Assembly: GCF_031583025.1 (NCBI RefSeq)
Contig: NZ_CP134062.1
Span: forward strand, 1,240,001 to 1,304,000
Origin: Mycobacterium sp. Z3061
GTDB lineage: Bacteria; Actinomycetota; Actinomycetes; Mycobacteriales; Mycobacteriaceae
Length of the DNA stretch: 64,000 nt
Direction: 5' to 3'
Position numbers and translations under genes: made by a program. Below, one piece after another: positions 50,986-60,572 of the stretch. The notes under the pieces are model-generated. The model was given only the letters and a program-made list of their open reading frames with translations, was not told where the DNA came from and made no database searches. The first letter of the stretch is position 1; each line of letters opens with the position of its first letter.

Positions 50986-52010
50986 TTCAGCGACCCATAT
51001 GATCCGGTGATCGGCAGGTCTATCGGCGTCATAACCCCCGGCGCCGCCTCGCACACGAAGGGGATGGCGTTGACGGCCGCGACCGCGGTGCTGTCCATCA
51101 GCACGGTCATCGCGTCCTGTCCGGGTTTCCCGAAGCGGATCGTCGCGTCGACGTACGGCTCCCCATCGATCACGATGCTGAAACCCTCGGGATCCTCCCA
51201 TTGCGGATCGAGCCCGTCGCCGCTCATGGTCCAACAGATGGCCAGCTCGATCACCGGTCTCCCGTTGCGCAACCCTCGGTAGGTCCGGCGCTGGCCACCG
51301 ACCGTACCGGCCTCGTAGGTCGTCCAGCCGAGATCCAAATCCTGCTTCACCACGGCGTTTTCGACGAAAGCCTCCTTGCCGTCGAGTTCGGCGCCCAGCA
51401 TGGCGGCCACCATGTCCAGCGTCTCGAAGTACCCGAGGCCGAACCGCTGGGTGGCCGGGTCGATCGGCGTGACCCGTTGCCGCGGCGGCTTGCCGAACCC
51501 CAGCACCCGCCAGGCGTCCCGCACCGGATAGGTCGTGCAGTCCAACGTCTCCGCCAACCGGACGTTGCGCACGCGAGGGCACGCGCCGGTGAGAAAACCC
51601 GCCACCACGTTGATGAAACCGGGCTCGAACCCGGTGCCGAGGAAGGTCGCGCCACCGGAACGGGCGGCCGCTTCGAGGGCCGCGCGCTCCGTCGGATGGT
51701 GGCTGCCGGTCAGGAAGTCACCCGTCGTGACGACGTTGATGCCGCGGCCCAGCATCCTGGCCACCAACTCGTAGTCGATCAGGCGCGGCAGGTAGTTCAC
51801 GCAATCCGGCGCCAGGTCCAGCAGGGCGTCGACATCGTCGGTTGCCGCCAACCCGATGGGTTCTCGGCCGGCCAGCACACCGGCGTCGCAACCGACTTTG
51901 TCGGCACCGAAGGCATGGACACCCGCGACGTGCAGGTCGTCGCGGTCGAGCAGGATACCCAGCGCCCGCTTGCCGATATTGCCGGTGGACCATTGCACCA
52001 CTTGCCGCAT
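50982..52010 (-). CDS. DapB-like NAD(P)-binding oxidoreductase
   Basis: 342 residues from ATG 52010 (RQVVQWSTGNIGKRALGILL). Dihydrodipicolinate-reductase-like Rossmann domain followed by GTGFEPGFINVVAGFLTGAC. This group is common next to catabolic and P450 genes in mycobacteria; it is not the lysine-pathway DapB. Divergent from the TetR-P450 operon, with an operator-like palindrome between them. Confidence 0.8.
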   Translation of the reverse strand: MRQVVQWSTGNIGKRALGILLDRDDLHVAGVHAFGADKVGCDAGVLAGREPIGLAATDDVDALLDLAPDCVNYLPRLIDYELVARMLGRGINVVTTGDFLTGSHHPTERAALEAAARSGGATFLGTGFEPGFINVVAGFLTGACPRVRNVRLAETLDCTTYPVRDAWRVLGFGKPPRQRVTPIDPATQRFGLGYFETLDMVAAMLGAELDGKEAFVENAVVKQDLDLGWTTYEAGTVGGQRRTYRGLRNGRPVIELAICWTMSGDGLDPQWEDPEGFSIVIDGEPYVDATIRFGKPGQDAMTVLMDSTAVAAVNAIPFVCEAAPGVMTPIDLPITGSYGSLN

Positions 52011-52025
52011 GCCCAACGGTAACCG

Positions 52026-52070
52026 TTGACAGCCCGACTCGAACACTGTTCTAATCAGAACATTGTTCGA
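52026..52070 (+). promoter_or_regulatory. Promoter inside a long palindromic operator
   Basis: A consensus -35 TTGACA (52026-52031) and TCTAAT (52050-52055) with 18 bases between them. Overlapping the -10 is a 32-bp dyad, TCGAACACTGTTC then TAATCA then GAACATTGTTCGA (52039-52070). A TetR dimer bound there would block transcription of its own gene and the P450, and might act on the divergent oxidoreductase. Confidence 0.7.
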
Positions 52071-52082
52071 AATGGGGGTGGC

Positions 52083-52637
52083 ATGGAGGCGCCGGTACTG
52101 CGCTACGGCGCTCTGGATCGCGAGCATCTGATCAAGCACCTGTGGCAACTGGCCAAACGCGTCGGCGTGCACAAGGTGACGATGCGGGAGTTGGCTGCCG
52201 AAGCGGGCACCCGGCCGTCCTCGGTGTACTACCACGTCCGCGACAAGTCCGAACTGCTCGATCTGCTGATCGAATCGGTACTGGCGCAGATCGAGGTGCC
52301 ACCGCAGGGTGACTGGGAATCCCGGCTGGTCGCGCTCTATATGAACGCCTGGCAGGTGCTTGTCGAGGTCCCGGGGATCGCTGGGCTGCTGCAGGGGCAT
52401 CCGCACACCGCGGCGGCAACCGAGATGGACCGGGCGACCCGCCGCATCCTGAACGAATCAGGTTTGCGGGCTGAGCATTTCGAGGCGGCACACGCTGCGC
52501 TGTACGTGCACCTGCTGGGCTCGGTGCAGCTTGAACATCTACGCCGCACCGCCGACGGACCCAGCGACGGGATGTTCTCCTACGGCTTGCGCCTGATCCT
52601 GAGCGGTCTACGCAACGAGATCAGGGGGGCTTCATGA
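52083..52637 (+). CDS. TetR-family regulator
   Basis: 184 residues from ATG 52083. HTH VTMRELAAEAGTRPSSVYYH; C-terminal domain of the TetR_C type (WQVLVEVPGIAGLLQGHP). Overlaps the P450 start (ATGA). Autoregulated if it binds the palindrome at 52039-52070. Confidence 0.88.
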   Translation: MEAPVLRYGALDREHLIKHLWQLAKRVGVHKVTMRELAAEAGTRPSSVYYHVRDKSELLDLLIESVLAQIEVPPQGDWESRLVALYMNAWQVLVEVPGIAGLLQGHPHTAAATEMDRATRRILNESGLRAEHFEAAHAALYVHLLGSVQLEHLRRTADGPSDGMFSYGLRLILSGLRNEIRGAS

Positions 52638-53860
52638 CGGATACGGTGATCGATCTCGCTGACCCTGAATTGTGGGCGTCGGATTTTCCGGACGCATTGT
52701 TCGAGCAGTTGCGGGCCGGTACCCCCGTGTTCCACCAGGAACTCACCGACGACGTCAAATCGGCTGTCGGCCGCGAATTCTGGGTGTGCACCAGACATGC
52801 CGACGTCGCGCGGGTGCACCGCGATCACGAGTCGTTCACCGCCACCCGAGGACCGCTCATCCAGGATGTGCCGCTGTTCGACGCGTATCCGGCCATCGTG
52901 AGTCTGGATCCACCGGATCACACCATTCGCCGCAGAGTCATCACGCGCGCCTTCACGCCGCGCGCCGTGGCCAAGCTGGAGGACGGCATTCGTGCCCGCG
53001 CCCAGGAGATGGCAGGCGTTTTGTTGCGCGATGGCGGCGGCGAATTCGTCGATCTGGCCGCGGGACTGCCGATTTCGGTGATCGGGGATATTGTCGGGAT
53101 ACCCGGGGCCGACCGGCCGCGCGTGTTCGAACTGATCGACAAAGTGCTCAAGACCGCCGGCGGCCAACTGTCGGTCCCCGACGGCGACGACTTGATGCCT
53201 TTCCTCGAATTGTTCCAATACGCCAGCGAGCTGACCGCCCATAAACGTGAACATCCCGTGGACGACATCTGGAGCGCGCTGTGCACCACGGAGATCACCG
53301 CGGAATCGGGGGAGACCTTCCTGCTGCCCGCCAACGAGCTGGAGATCTTCTTCTTCATTCTCGGCCTGGCCGGGGCGGACACCACCCGAAATGCGTTGTG
53401 CGACGGCATCCGGGCGTTCGTGGCCAATCCGGACCAGACGGCGCGCTACCGCGACGATCCGCAGGCGCGCCCCACCGCGGTCGAGGAGGTGATCCGCTAC
53501 TCCACGCCGATCATGTTCTGGGTGCGTGGCGCGACCAGGGACGTGGTGCTGGGCGACACCATGATTCCGGAGGGCGCACGGGTGGTCACCATGTTGCGTT
53601 CGGCCAACCGCGACGAGGACGTCTTCACCGACCCCTACCGCTTCGACATCCGCCGGGATCCCAACCCGCACCAGTCTTTCGGGGGCGGCGGCGCCCATCA
53701 CTGCCTGGGGGCGATGCTGGCCCGGGCCGAGGTGAGGGCCGCCCTTGACGAGATTCTGTTGCCTACCAACAACATTGAACTGGGCGAGCCTAGGCTACGG
53801 CTACCACACCTGGCCAACAACATGACCGTGTACGAATCTGTGCCGGTGACCTTGAGCTAA
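52634..53860 (+). CDS. Cytochrome P450 (TetR-linked)
   Basis: 408 residues. I-helix LAGADTTRN (Asp249, Thr250) and heme motif FGGGGAHHCLG with Cys357; ExxR intact in VEEVIRY. A soluble class I P450. Coupled to a TetR repressor and opposite a metallo-beta-lactamase gene, so probably inducible catabolism or detoxification. Overlaps the MBL gene by 4 bases. Confidence 0.92.
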   Translation: MTDTVIDLADPELWASDFPDALFEQLRAGTPVFHQELTDDVKSAVGREFWVCTRHADVARVHRDHESFTATRGPLIQDVPLFDAYPAIVSLDPPDHTIRRRVITRAFTPRAVAKLEDGIRARAQEMAGVLLRDGGGEFVDLAAGLPISVIGDIVGIPGADRPRVFELIDKVLKTAGGQLSVPDGDDLMPFLELFQYASELTAHKREHPVDDIWSALCTTEITAESGETFLLPANELEIFFFILGLAGADTTRNALCDGIRAFVANPDQTARYRDDPQARPTAVEEVIRYSTPIMFWVRGATRDVVLGDTMIPEGARVVTMLRSANRDEDVFTDPYRFDIRRDPNPHQSFGGGGAHHCLGAMLARAEVRAALDEILLPTNNIELGEPRLRLPHLANNMTVYESVPVTLS

Positions 53861-54768
53861 AGCGGCTCGATGTCCAGCCAGTGGTCGATCTCGAACCGGT
53901 CGGCCACGGTGCGCAGCGTCGCGCCTCCGTGTCCGGGGTAGTGCGCGGGTACGACGGCCGCACCGGACGCGGCGGCCTCGGAGAAGATCCGGCGGCGGGT
54001 GACGGCGGCGGCGGCCTGGTCGATGTCGAAGGCGCAGGGGTCGTCGGGGCGGCGCACCTGTATGGGGTTGTGGGTGAGGTCGCCGACGAAGACCGCCGGA
54101 CGGCCCGCGTCGAGCCAGAGCACCGAGGAGCCGGGAGTGTGCCCCGGCGCGGGGCGTAACCGCAGCGAGGGACTGATCTCGAAGTCCTCCGACCATTGGA
54201 CGATCTGGGCATCCACGGGCAGGACGCTGTCCTCGAACACCAGCCGGTTGCCGCGCTGCTGCAGCTCCTCATCTTCGGTGCGCGGATTCTGTTGTGCCGC
54301 TGCCCCGTCCGGGTGAAAGTGGCGGTAGTCGGGTTCCGGGACCAGGTATCGGGCGTTCGGGAACGTCGGCAACCACGCGCCGTCGTGCAGCGTGGTGTTC
54401 CATCCGACGTGATCGGAGTGGACGTGCGTGTTGACCACGACGTCGACAGCGGTGCGGTCGATGCCGGCCGATTGCAGCGCCGCCAGATAGCCGGTTTTCA
54501 AGTGGTCCAGCGGCGGCATCTGCGGGCGGGTCCGGTCGTTGCCGACGCCGGTGTCCACGACGATGGTCAGTCCGTCGACCTCGATCACCCAGCTCTGGAT
54601 CGCGATGTGCCACTGATCGGTATCGGGGTCGAAGAAATCGGGCGCCAACAGGTCGGCATTGTCGCGCCACCCGGCGGGCGGCGTGTGCGGGAAGGCGCGC
54701 GTCGGCAGGTCGAACCGCAACTCCAGCACCCGCTTCACGGTGGCGCGTCCCAGTTCAACCGCAGCCAT
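53857..54768 (-). CDS. Metallo-beta-lactamase-fold hydrolase
   Basis: 303 residues from ATG 54768, preceded by a perfect AGGAGG. Metal motif THVHSDHVGW (HxHxDH), later APGHTPGSSVLW and VGDLTHNP. Likely a lactonase or similar hydrolase. No signal peptide. Substrate unknown. Confidence 0.85.
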   Translation of the reverse strand: MAAVELGRATVKRVLELRFDLPTRAFPHTPPAGWRDNADLLAPDFFDPDTDQWHIAIQSWVIEVDGLTIVVDTGVGNDRTRPQMPPLDHLKTGYLAALQSAGIDRTAVDVVVNTHVHSDHVGWNTTLHDGAWLPTFPNARYLVPEPDYRHFHPDGAAAQQNPRTEDEELQQRGNRLVFEDSVLPVDAQIVQWSEDFEISPSLRLRPAPGHTPGSSVLWLDAGRPAVFVGDLTHNPIQVRRPDDPCAFDIDQAAAAVTRRRIFSEAAASGAAVVPAHYPGHGGATLRTVADRFEIDHWLDIEPL

Positions 54769-54851
54769 CAATTCCTCCTCGGCGGGTGCGAAACAGGCGA
54801 CGTATCCACGGCGCGTCGCGTCGCAGAATTCACAACGGGCGCATGCCGGCG

Positions 54852-55502
54852 TCAGAGACTGCGCAGGTAGGTGTACACACCGGCGAAGTTGCGGTTCACT
54901 TCCTCGGGCACCGGCACGTAGCCACCGAGTGCCCTTGCGCCCCAAGCAATTTGCGCAGTGCGCTCGACCAGTGCGGTAATGTGCATCACCTTGTCGGGAC
55001 GCGGTCCCACGGCCACCAGGCCGTGGTTGGCGATCAGGGCGGCGCCCCGTCCTTCCAGTGCCTTGACCGCGTTGGCGCCGACGTCGGGACTACCCGATGC
55101 GGCGTACTCGGCGCAGCGCACGTCCCCGCCGCAGTACACCGCGAACTCGTCGATGCAGGCCGGGATCGGCTGATGCGCGACGGCGAACATGGTGGCCCAC
55201 ACCGGGTGGCTGTGGATGACGCTGCCGATGTCGTCGAACGCCTGATAGCAGGCCAGGTGTAGCTGCATCTCGGTCGAGGGCATGCGCCCGTCCTTCGCCT
55301 GCAGCACGCCGCCGTCCGGGTCCACCAGGACCAAATCATCGAGGACCATGTCTGCGTAGTCGACCGATGAGGGCGTGATCACCAGGTTGCCGTCGGAGCG
55401 TCGCGCCGAGATGTTGCCTGCGGTGCCCTCCACCAGACCGCGGCGCAGCATGTCCTTGGCCGCCGCCAGCACGGCGTCTTCCGCGTTCTCAACGAATTTC
55501 AT
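54852..55502 (-). CDS. fucA: Class II aldolase, fuculose-phosphate type (Rv0727c-like)
   Basis: 216 residues. GTAGNISARR, TPSS, the base STEMQLH and zinc ligands HSHPVW and later ANHG. Cleaves a sugar phosphate to dihydroxyacetone phosphate and an aldehyde; the sugar is not known in mycobacteria. ATGA overlap with serA2. Confidence 0.9.
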   Translation of the reverse strand: MKFVENAEDAVLAAAKDMLRRGLVEGTAGNISARRSDGNLVITPSSVDYADMVLDDLVLVDPDGGVLQAKDGRMPSTEMQLHLACYQAFDDIGSVIHSHPVWATMFAVAHQPIPACIDEFAVYCGGDVRCAEYAASGSPDVGANAVKALEGRGAALIANHGLVAVGPRPDKVMHITALVERTAQIAWGARALGGYVPVPEEVNRNFAGVYTYLRSL

Positions 55503-56479
55503 GAGCCCAGCACCTCCGGGTTGACGATATGGGCGGGCCTCCCGCCGGACAGCAGCGCCTCCAGATCGTCGGCGACCAGCTGTGCCTGCCGTGCCTCAGT
55601 GTTCCATGTGGCGCCGCCGATGTGCGGGGTCAGCACGACGTTGGGCATCGTGGTCAGCGGGTGATCGGCGGGCAGCCATTCGCCGGCGAAATGGTCCAGG
55701 CCCGCCGCCGCCACCTTGCCGGTCTGCAGCGCGTCGACCAGGGCGTCGGTGTCGTGCAACTGGGCCCGCGCGGAATTGAGGAAGACGACGCCGTCGCGCA
55801 TCGCCGCGAACTGTTGCGCTCCGATCATCCCGACGGTGTCGTCGGTGACCGGTGCGTGCAGGGAGACGACGTCGGACTCGGCCAGCAGCTGCTCCAGCGT
55901 GTGGTGGGCGTCGTCGCAGTACGGATCGTGCGCGATGACCCGCAGGCCCAGCCCCGACAGCCGCCACTGGGTGGCCCGGCCGACGGCGCCCAGGCCCACC
56001 AGCCCGGCGGTGAGCCCGGCGATCTCCCAGCCGCGGAACCGCTGATAGGGGATGCTGCCGTCGCGAAAGATATTGCCGCTGCGCACATCCGCGTCGGCAG
56101 CGACCAGCCGGCGGGTGGCCGCGAGCAGCAGCGCGACCGTCATCTCCGCGACCGCGTCGGCATTGCGGGCCGGGGTGTTGAGCACCGGGATGCCGGCCGC
56201 CGTGGCACCGGCGACGTCGACGTTGTTGGGGTCGCCCCGGGTGGCCGCGATCGCCCGCAGCCCCAACTCGAACACCGGTCCTTTCACCGAATCGCTCTCC
56301 ACCACAACGATATCGGCGGACTCGGCGGTGATCCGGTCGGCCAGTTGTCCGGCGTTGTAGATGCGCAGCGGCGTCTGTTCTATCCAGGGGTCGTAGACCA
56401 CGTCGGCAAGTTCCGCGAGCTTGGCGAACCCCGGGCCGCGCAGCGGGGCCGTCACCAGGGCGCGTGGTCGAGATGTCAC
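55499..56479 (-). CDS. serA2: D-2-hydroxyacid dehydrogenase (SerA2-like, Rv0728c)
   Basis: 326 residues from GTG 56479 (TTG 56488 also possible). NAD motif GLVGLGAVGRATQWRL, the Arg/Glu/His triad in SARAQLHDTDAL and TPHIGGATWN. Not the main serine-pathway enzyme. With fucA and divergent xylB it forms a sugar-acid-type cluster. Confidence 0.88.
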   Translation of the reverse strand: MTSRPRALVTAPLRGPGFAKLAELADVVYDPWIEQTPLRIYNAGQLADRITAESADIVVVESDSVKGPVFELGLRAIAATRGDPNNVDVAGATAAGIPVLNTPARNADAVAEMTVALLLAATRRLVAADADVRSGNIFRDGSIPYQRFRGWEIAGLTAGLVGLGAVGRATQWRLSGLGLRVIAHDPYCDDAHHTLEQLLAESDVVSLHAPVTDDTVGMIGAQQFAAMRDGVVFLNSARAQLHDTDALVDALQTGKVAAAGLDHFAGEWLPADHPLTTMPNVVLTPHIGGATWNTEARQAQLVADDLEALLSGGRPAHIVNPEVLGS

Positions 56480-56509
56480 GAAACCCAATGCTGGCGTACC
56501 GTGGCGCCC

Positions 56510-57847
56510 GTGTCACGCGAAGACGTCACAATCGGCATCGACGTCGGCACGACGGCCGCGAAGGCGGTGGCGGTCGACGAAAGCGGCCGGGTGCACGCGC
56601 GGGCGCGCATTCCGCATCAGCTGCTGGTCCCGGCCCCCGACCGGCTGGAGCACAACGCAGAAGAAGCCTGGCGGGAGGGACCCCTCACGGCGCTGCGCCG
56701 GCTGAACCGGCCAGACGCCAAAGCGGTGGCCGTGTCGTCGATGGTGCCGTCTCTGACCGCTGTCGACGCCGACGGCCGGCCCCTCACCCCGGGGTTGCTG
56801 TACGGCGACAGCCGCGGCCGGGTGCCCGACGGCGCGGAGCAACCCGTGCCCGCCGTGGGCGAGGCCGCCGAGTTCCTGCGCTGGACGGCCGCGGAGGCCC
56901 CTGGTGCCGCGGGGTACTGGCCGGCGCCCGCCGTCGCCAATCACGCGCTGGCGGGCGAGGCGGTGATCGACTTCGCCACCGCGATCACCTCGCTGCCACT
57001 CTTCGACGGGACGGGTTGGAATGCGGCGGCCCTCGCCGACTGCGGTGCCACGGTCGATCAGATGCCGCGCGTCGAGACGTTCGGGAAACCGGTGGGACAG
57101 GTCCGGGGAACAGCAGCGGTGCTGGCGACCGGCGCCATCGACGCCCTGTGCGAGCAGATCGTCGCCGGAGCCGATCACGACGGCGACGTCCTCGTCCTGT
57201 GCGGCACCACCCTGATCGTCTGGATCACCGTTCCCGAAGCCCGCCAGGTACCCGGGTTGTGGACGATCCCGCACACCGCGGTGGGAAAGAGCCAGATCGG
57301 CGGAGCCAGCAATGCCGGCGGATTGTTCCTCGGGTGGATGGATCGGGTTGTTGCGCAAGCTGATCCACTGGGCGCTGATCCGAGGCGGGTGCCGGTGTGG
57401 TTGCCCTACATCCGCGGTGAACGCACGCCGTTCCACGACCCCGATCGGCGCGCGGCCCTGCACGGCGTCGATCTCACCCAGGACGCCGCATCCGTGCGGC
57501 GGGCCGCCTACGAGGCGTCGGGCTTCGTGGTCCGGCAGATCCTCGAGTTGAGCGGCGCGCCAGTGCGTCGCATCATCGCCTGCGGCGGCGGGACCCGCGT
57601 CCAACCGTGGATGCAGGCCATTGCCGACGCGACCGGTCGGCCCGTCGAGGTGTCCGCGGTCGCCGAGGGGGCGGCGCTGGGCGCTGCGTTTCTCGCGCGG
57701 ATGGCGGTGGGACTGGAATCGGTGATCACCGACGCGGCCCGCTGGGCCGCGGTTGAGCGGGTCGTCGAACCGCGTCCTGACTGGGTGCGGCCGACGAAGG
57801 ACAGGTACCGGCGCTTCCTGGAACTCAGCGGATCGCGATTGGCCTGA
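56510..57847 (+). CDS. xylB: FGGY-family carbohydrate kinase (XylB-like, Rv0729)
   Basis: 445 residues from GTG 56510. ATPase motif IGIDVGTTAAKAVAVD, and the second phosphate motif GGGTRVQPWMQAIADATGRP. Phosphorylates a ketose or pentitol; the position opposite fucA-serA2 supports a pathway from a sugar to a fuculose-phosphate-type substrate. A long frame upstream is antisense to serA2 and not coding. Confidence 0.88.
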   Translation: MSREDVTIGIDVGTTAAKAVAVDESGRVHARARIPHQLLVPAPDRLEHNAEEAWREGPLTALRRLNRPDAKAVAVSSMVPSLTAVDADGRPLTPGLLYGDSRGRVPDGAEQPVPAVGEAAEFLRWTAAEAPGAAGYWPAPAVANHALAGEAVIDFATAITSLPLFDGTGWNAAALADCGATVDQMPRVETFGKPVGQVRGTAAVLATGAIDALCEQIVAGADHDGDVLVLCGTTLIVWITVPEARQVPGLWTIPHTAVGKSQIGGASNAGGLFLGWMDRVVAQADPLGADPRRVPVWLPYIRGERTPFHDPDRRAALHGVDLTQDAASVRRAAYEASGFVVRQILELSGAPVRRIIACGGGTRVQPWMQAIADATGRPVEVSAVAEGAALGAAFLARMAVGLESVITDAARWAAVERVVEPRPDWVRPTKDRYRRFLELSGSRLA

Positions 57848-57888
57848 CTGATGGCGCGTTCACGCGTCCGTCGTTCTACGCTAGTGCA

Positions 57889-58554
57889 ATGACTGACCAC
57901 GACCAGACCGCAGCCCGTCGAGAGATCGCAGACGCTTTGCTTGCCGCGTTGGAGCGCCGGCACGAGGTCGCTGATGCCATTGTCGAGGCCAAGAACAAGC
58001 CGGCGGCGGTCGAGGCGATCGTCGCGCTGCTGGGTACCTCGCATCTGGCTGCTGAAGCCGTGATGAGTATGTCCTTCGAACAGCTGACCCAGGACGCGCG
58101 CGCGAAGATCCTCGCGGAGCTCGACGACCTGAACAACCAACTCAGCTTCGCCCTCGGCGACCGGCCGGCAAGTTCGGGGGAGACCCTCGAGCTGCGGCCC
58201 TTCTCCGCTGCCGAGGACCGTGACATTTTCACCACCCGCACCGACGAGATCAAGTTTGCCGGCGACGGATCCGGCGCTCCGGCCGGCAGCATCGACGACG
58301 AGATCAGCAAGGCGCTCAAGCGTCTGCACGACGAAGAGGCCGTGTGGTTCGTTGCCGTCGATTCAGGTGAGAAGGTCGGCATGGTGTTCGGCGAACTGCT
58401 GAACGGTGAGGTGAATGTCAGGATTTGGATCCACCCCGAGCACCGCAAGAAGGGCTACGGCACGGCGGCGCTGCGCAAGTCGCGCTCGGAGATGGCATGG
58501 GCCTTCCCGGCCGTGCCGATGGTCGTTCGGGCACCCGCCGCCAATCCCGGCTGA
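57889..58554 (+). CDS. GNAT acetyltransferase with GyrA-like N-terminal region (Rv0730-like)
   Basis: 221 residues. The C-terminal ~115 residues are GNAT, with the acetyl-CoA loop HPEHRKKGYGTAALR. The first ~85 residues, with LAALERRHEVADAIVEAKNK and SMSFEQLTQDARAKILAELD, look like the coiled-coil part of DNA gyrase A or ParC. I infer a fusion. Substrate unknown. Confidence 0.8.
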   Translation: MTDHDQTAARREIADALLAALERRHEVADAIVEAKNKPAAVEAIVALLGTSHLAAEAVMSMSFEQLTQDARAKILAELDDLNNQLSFALGDRPASSGETLELRPFSAAEDRDIFTTRTDEIKFAGDGSGAPAGSIDDEISKALKRLHDEEAVWFVAVDSGEKVGMVFGELLNGEVNVRIWIHPEHRKKGYGTAALRKSRSEMAWAFPAVPMVVRAPAANPG

Positions 58555-58751
58555 TCCCCGGGTAGGACGCAACTTCATTTACACGCTCGTCACACGCGCT
58601 TAAGATCGAGCCGTCCGTATTACCGTCACAGCCCACTTGCGGGGGGTCATGTGCCATCGGTCGAGCAGAGCTGCCGAGTTGGCGCGAATATCTGTGTGCC
58701 TCTTGCGTTTTCCTCGCATTCCCACTGGGCCTTGGCGACATCTACAGAACG

Positions 58752-60569
58752 GTGGTCCAGGTGAGTCGTCAATGGTATGAGCATCCTTCGCTGGTTCTGC
58801 AACTCAAGGCGCTGGCTGGACTGCGCAATGATCTACGCGACCACAACCTTTTTGAAGGTGACGGAATCCGTCCCAAGGACGATCTGGGGGAGGCCACCGA
58901 GGAGGTCAAGCGGGCGCGCACCCCGGACGGCACCTGGAACGACCTCTCCGAACCATGGATGGGGGCAAAGGGAACCGGCTTCGGGCGCAACGTCCCGCTG
59001 GCGAAGACCGTCACCGATACCAAGCGGTTGCTCGACCCGGACCCGCGGCTGATCAGCCGGCGGCTGATGGCGCGCGACGAATTCAAGCCCGCCGGAATCA
59101 TCAACGCGCTGGCCGCGGCATGGCTGCAGTTCGAAAACCACAACTGGTTCTTCCACGGCGATGGTCTGGCGGACAAGACAATCGACATCCCGCTACGCAA
59201 GGGTGACGAGTTTCCCGAGGATCCGATGCGGATTCGCTGCACCATCCCGCCGCGCGGTGAAATCGTGGACGGCTGTCCGGCGCCGGTGTTCAGCAACGTT
59301 GAAACCCATTGGTGGGACGGGTCGCAGATCTACGGCAGCGGCAGGGAGCGCCAGGCCGAGGTGCGAACCTTTGTCGACGGCAAGATCAAGGTCGGCGACG
59401 ACGGCCGACTGCCCAAGAGTGACATCCCCGGTATCGACCTGACCGGCATGCGGGAGAACTGGTGGGTCGGAGTCGGCATCCTGCACACCCTTTTCGCCCG
59501 CGAACACAACGCCGTGTGCGACGCCCTGAAGAAGGCATACCCGAGCTTCGACGACCAGCGCCTGTTCGAACTCGGCGTCCTGGTGGTCTCGGCGCTGATC
59601 GCCAAGATCCACACCGTCGAGTGGACGACGTGCGTCCTGCGCCACCCCGCACTGCAGATCGGCATGAACGCCAACTGGTACGGCGCCCTCGGTGAGACGT
59701 TCCGGGACCGCATCGGCCGCGTCGGAGACAGCGAAGCTTTGTCGGGCATCATCGGCTCGCCGACCGATCACCACTCCGCGCCGTTCTCCCTGACCGAGGA
59801 ATTCGTCTCGGTCTACCGCATGCACCCACTGATCCCCGACGACTGGAACTTCTTCTCGCTGGCATCGGGTGAGCATCTGGAGAAGCGCGAATTCACCGAG
59901 CTGCAAGGGCGTTTCACTCGTGACTTCATGGACCGGATGGAATTCGGCGACATGTGGTACTCGTTCGGCCTGGCCAGCGCGGGAGCGGTGTGCCTGCACA
60001 ACTACCCGAACGCACTGCGCCAGTTGACGCGGGTGGACGGTCAGGTCACCGACCTGGCCACGCTGGACATCGTGCGTGACCGGGAACGCGGGGTGCCCCG
60101 ATACAACGACTTCCGCGAAGCCCTGCGGATGCCGCGCCGTAAGAGCATCGACGACATCACGCCCAACAAGCAGTGGGCCAAGGAGATCAACGAGGTCTAC
60201 AACGGCGACGTCGACGCGGTGGATCTGCAGATCGGAATGCAGGCCGAGCAGCCCCCCAAGGGGTTCGGCTTCTCCGACACCGCTTTTCGCATCTTCATCC
60301 TGATGGCGTCCCGTCGGCTGAAGAGCGACCGGTTCTTCACCAAGGACTTCCGGCCCGAGGTCTACACTCAGATCGGCTACGACTGGGTGAATCACACGAC
60401 GATGAAAGACGTGCTGCTGCGCCACTACCCGGAGCTGGAGACGGTGATCGGCGATGTGGAGCGGGTGTTCGCCCCGTGGCCGAAGCTGGGTGCGCCGGCC
60501 GAGGGTAAGAAGCGCCGGGTGGTGCAACTCGCCGACACCGTGCGTGCCTACATCCCCTGGGGGTCCTAA
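58752..60569 (+). CDS. Fatty-acid alpha-dioxygenase / animal-type heme peroxidase family
   Basis: 605 residues from GTG 58752 (GTG 58761 possible). Landmarks match plant alpha-dioxygenases: FGRNVP near residue 78, distal His130 in FENHNW, SNVETHWWDGSQIYGS (181-196), LFAREHNAVCDALKKAYP (248-265), and YRMHPLIPD with catalytic Tyr355 and proximal His358. Such enzymes oxygenate fatty acids at C-alpha with a tyrosyl radical, giving 2-hydroperoxides. No signal peptide. The P450 gene starts 3 bases after the stop. Confidence 0.9.
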   Translation: MVQVSRQWYEHPSLVLQLKALAGLRNDLRDHNLFEGDGIRPKDDLGEATEEVKRARTPDGTWNDLSEPWMGAKGTGFGRNVPLAKTVTDTKRLLDPDPRLISRRLMARDEFKPAGIINALAAAWLQFENHNWFFHGDGLADKTIDIPLRKGDEFPEDPMRIRCTIPPRGEIVDGCPAPVFSNVETHWWDGSQIYGSGRERQAEVRTFVDGKIKVGDDGRLPKSDIPGIDLTGMRENWWVGVGILHTLFAREHNAVCDALKKAYPSFDDQRLFELGVLVVSALIAKIHTVEWTTCVLRHPALQIGMNANWYGALGETFRDRIGRVGDSEALSGIIGSPTDHHSAPFSLTEEFVSVYRMHPLIPDDWNFFSLASGEHLEKREFTELQGRFTRDFMDRMEFGDMWYSFGLASAGAVCLHNYPNALRQLTRVDGQVTDLATLDIVRDRERGVPRYNDFREALRMPRRKSIDDITPNKQWAKEINEVYNGDVDAVDLQIGMQAEQPPKGFGFSDTAFRIFILMASRRLKSDRFFTKDFRPEVYTQIGYDWVNHTTMKDVLLRHYPELETVIGDVERVFAPWPKLGAPAEGKKRRVVQLADTVRAYIPWGS

Positions 60570-60572
60570 CCC

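Noticed and set aside
55529-56509. Long N-terminal extension of xylB
   Set aside because: Antisense to serA2; the kinase ATP motif starts right after GTG 56510.
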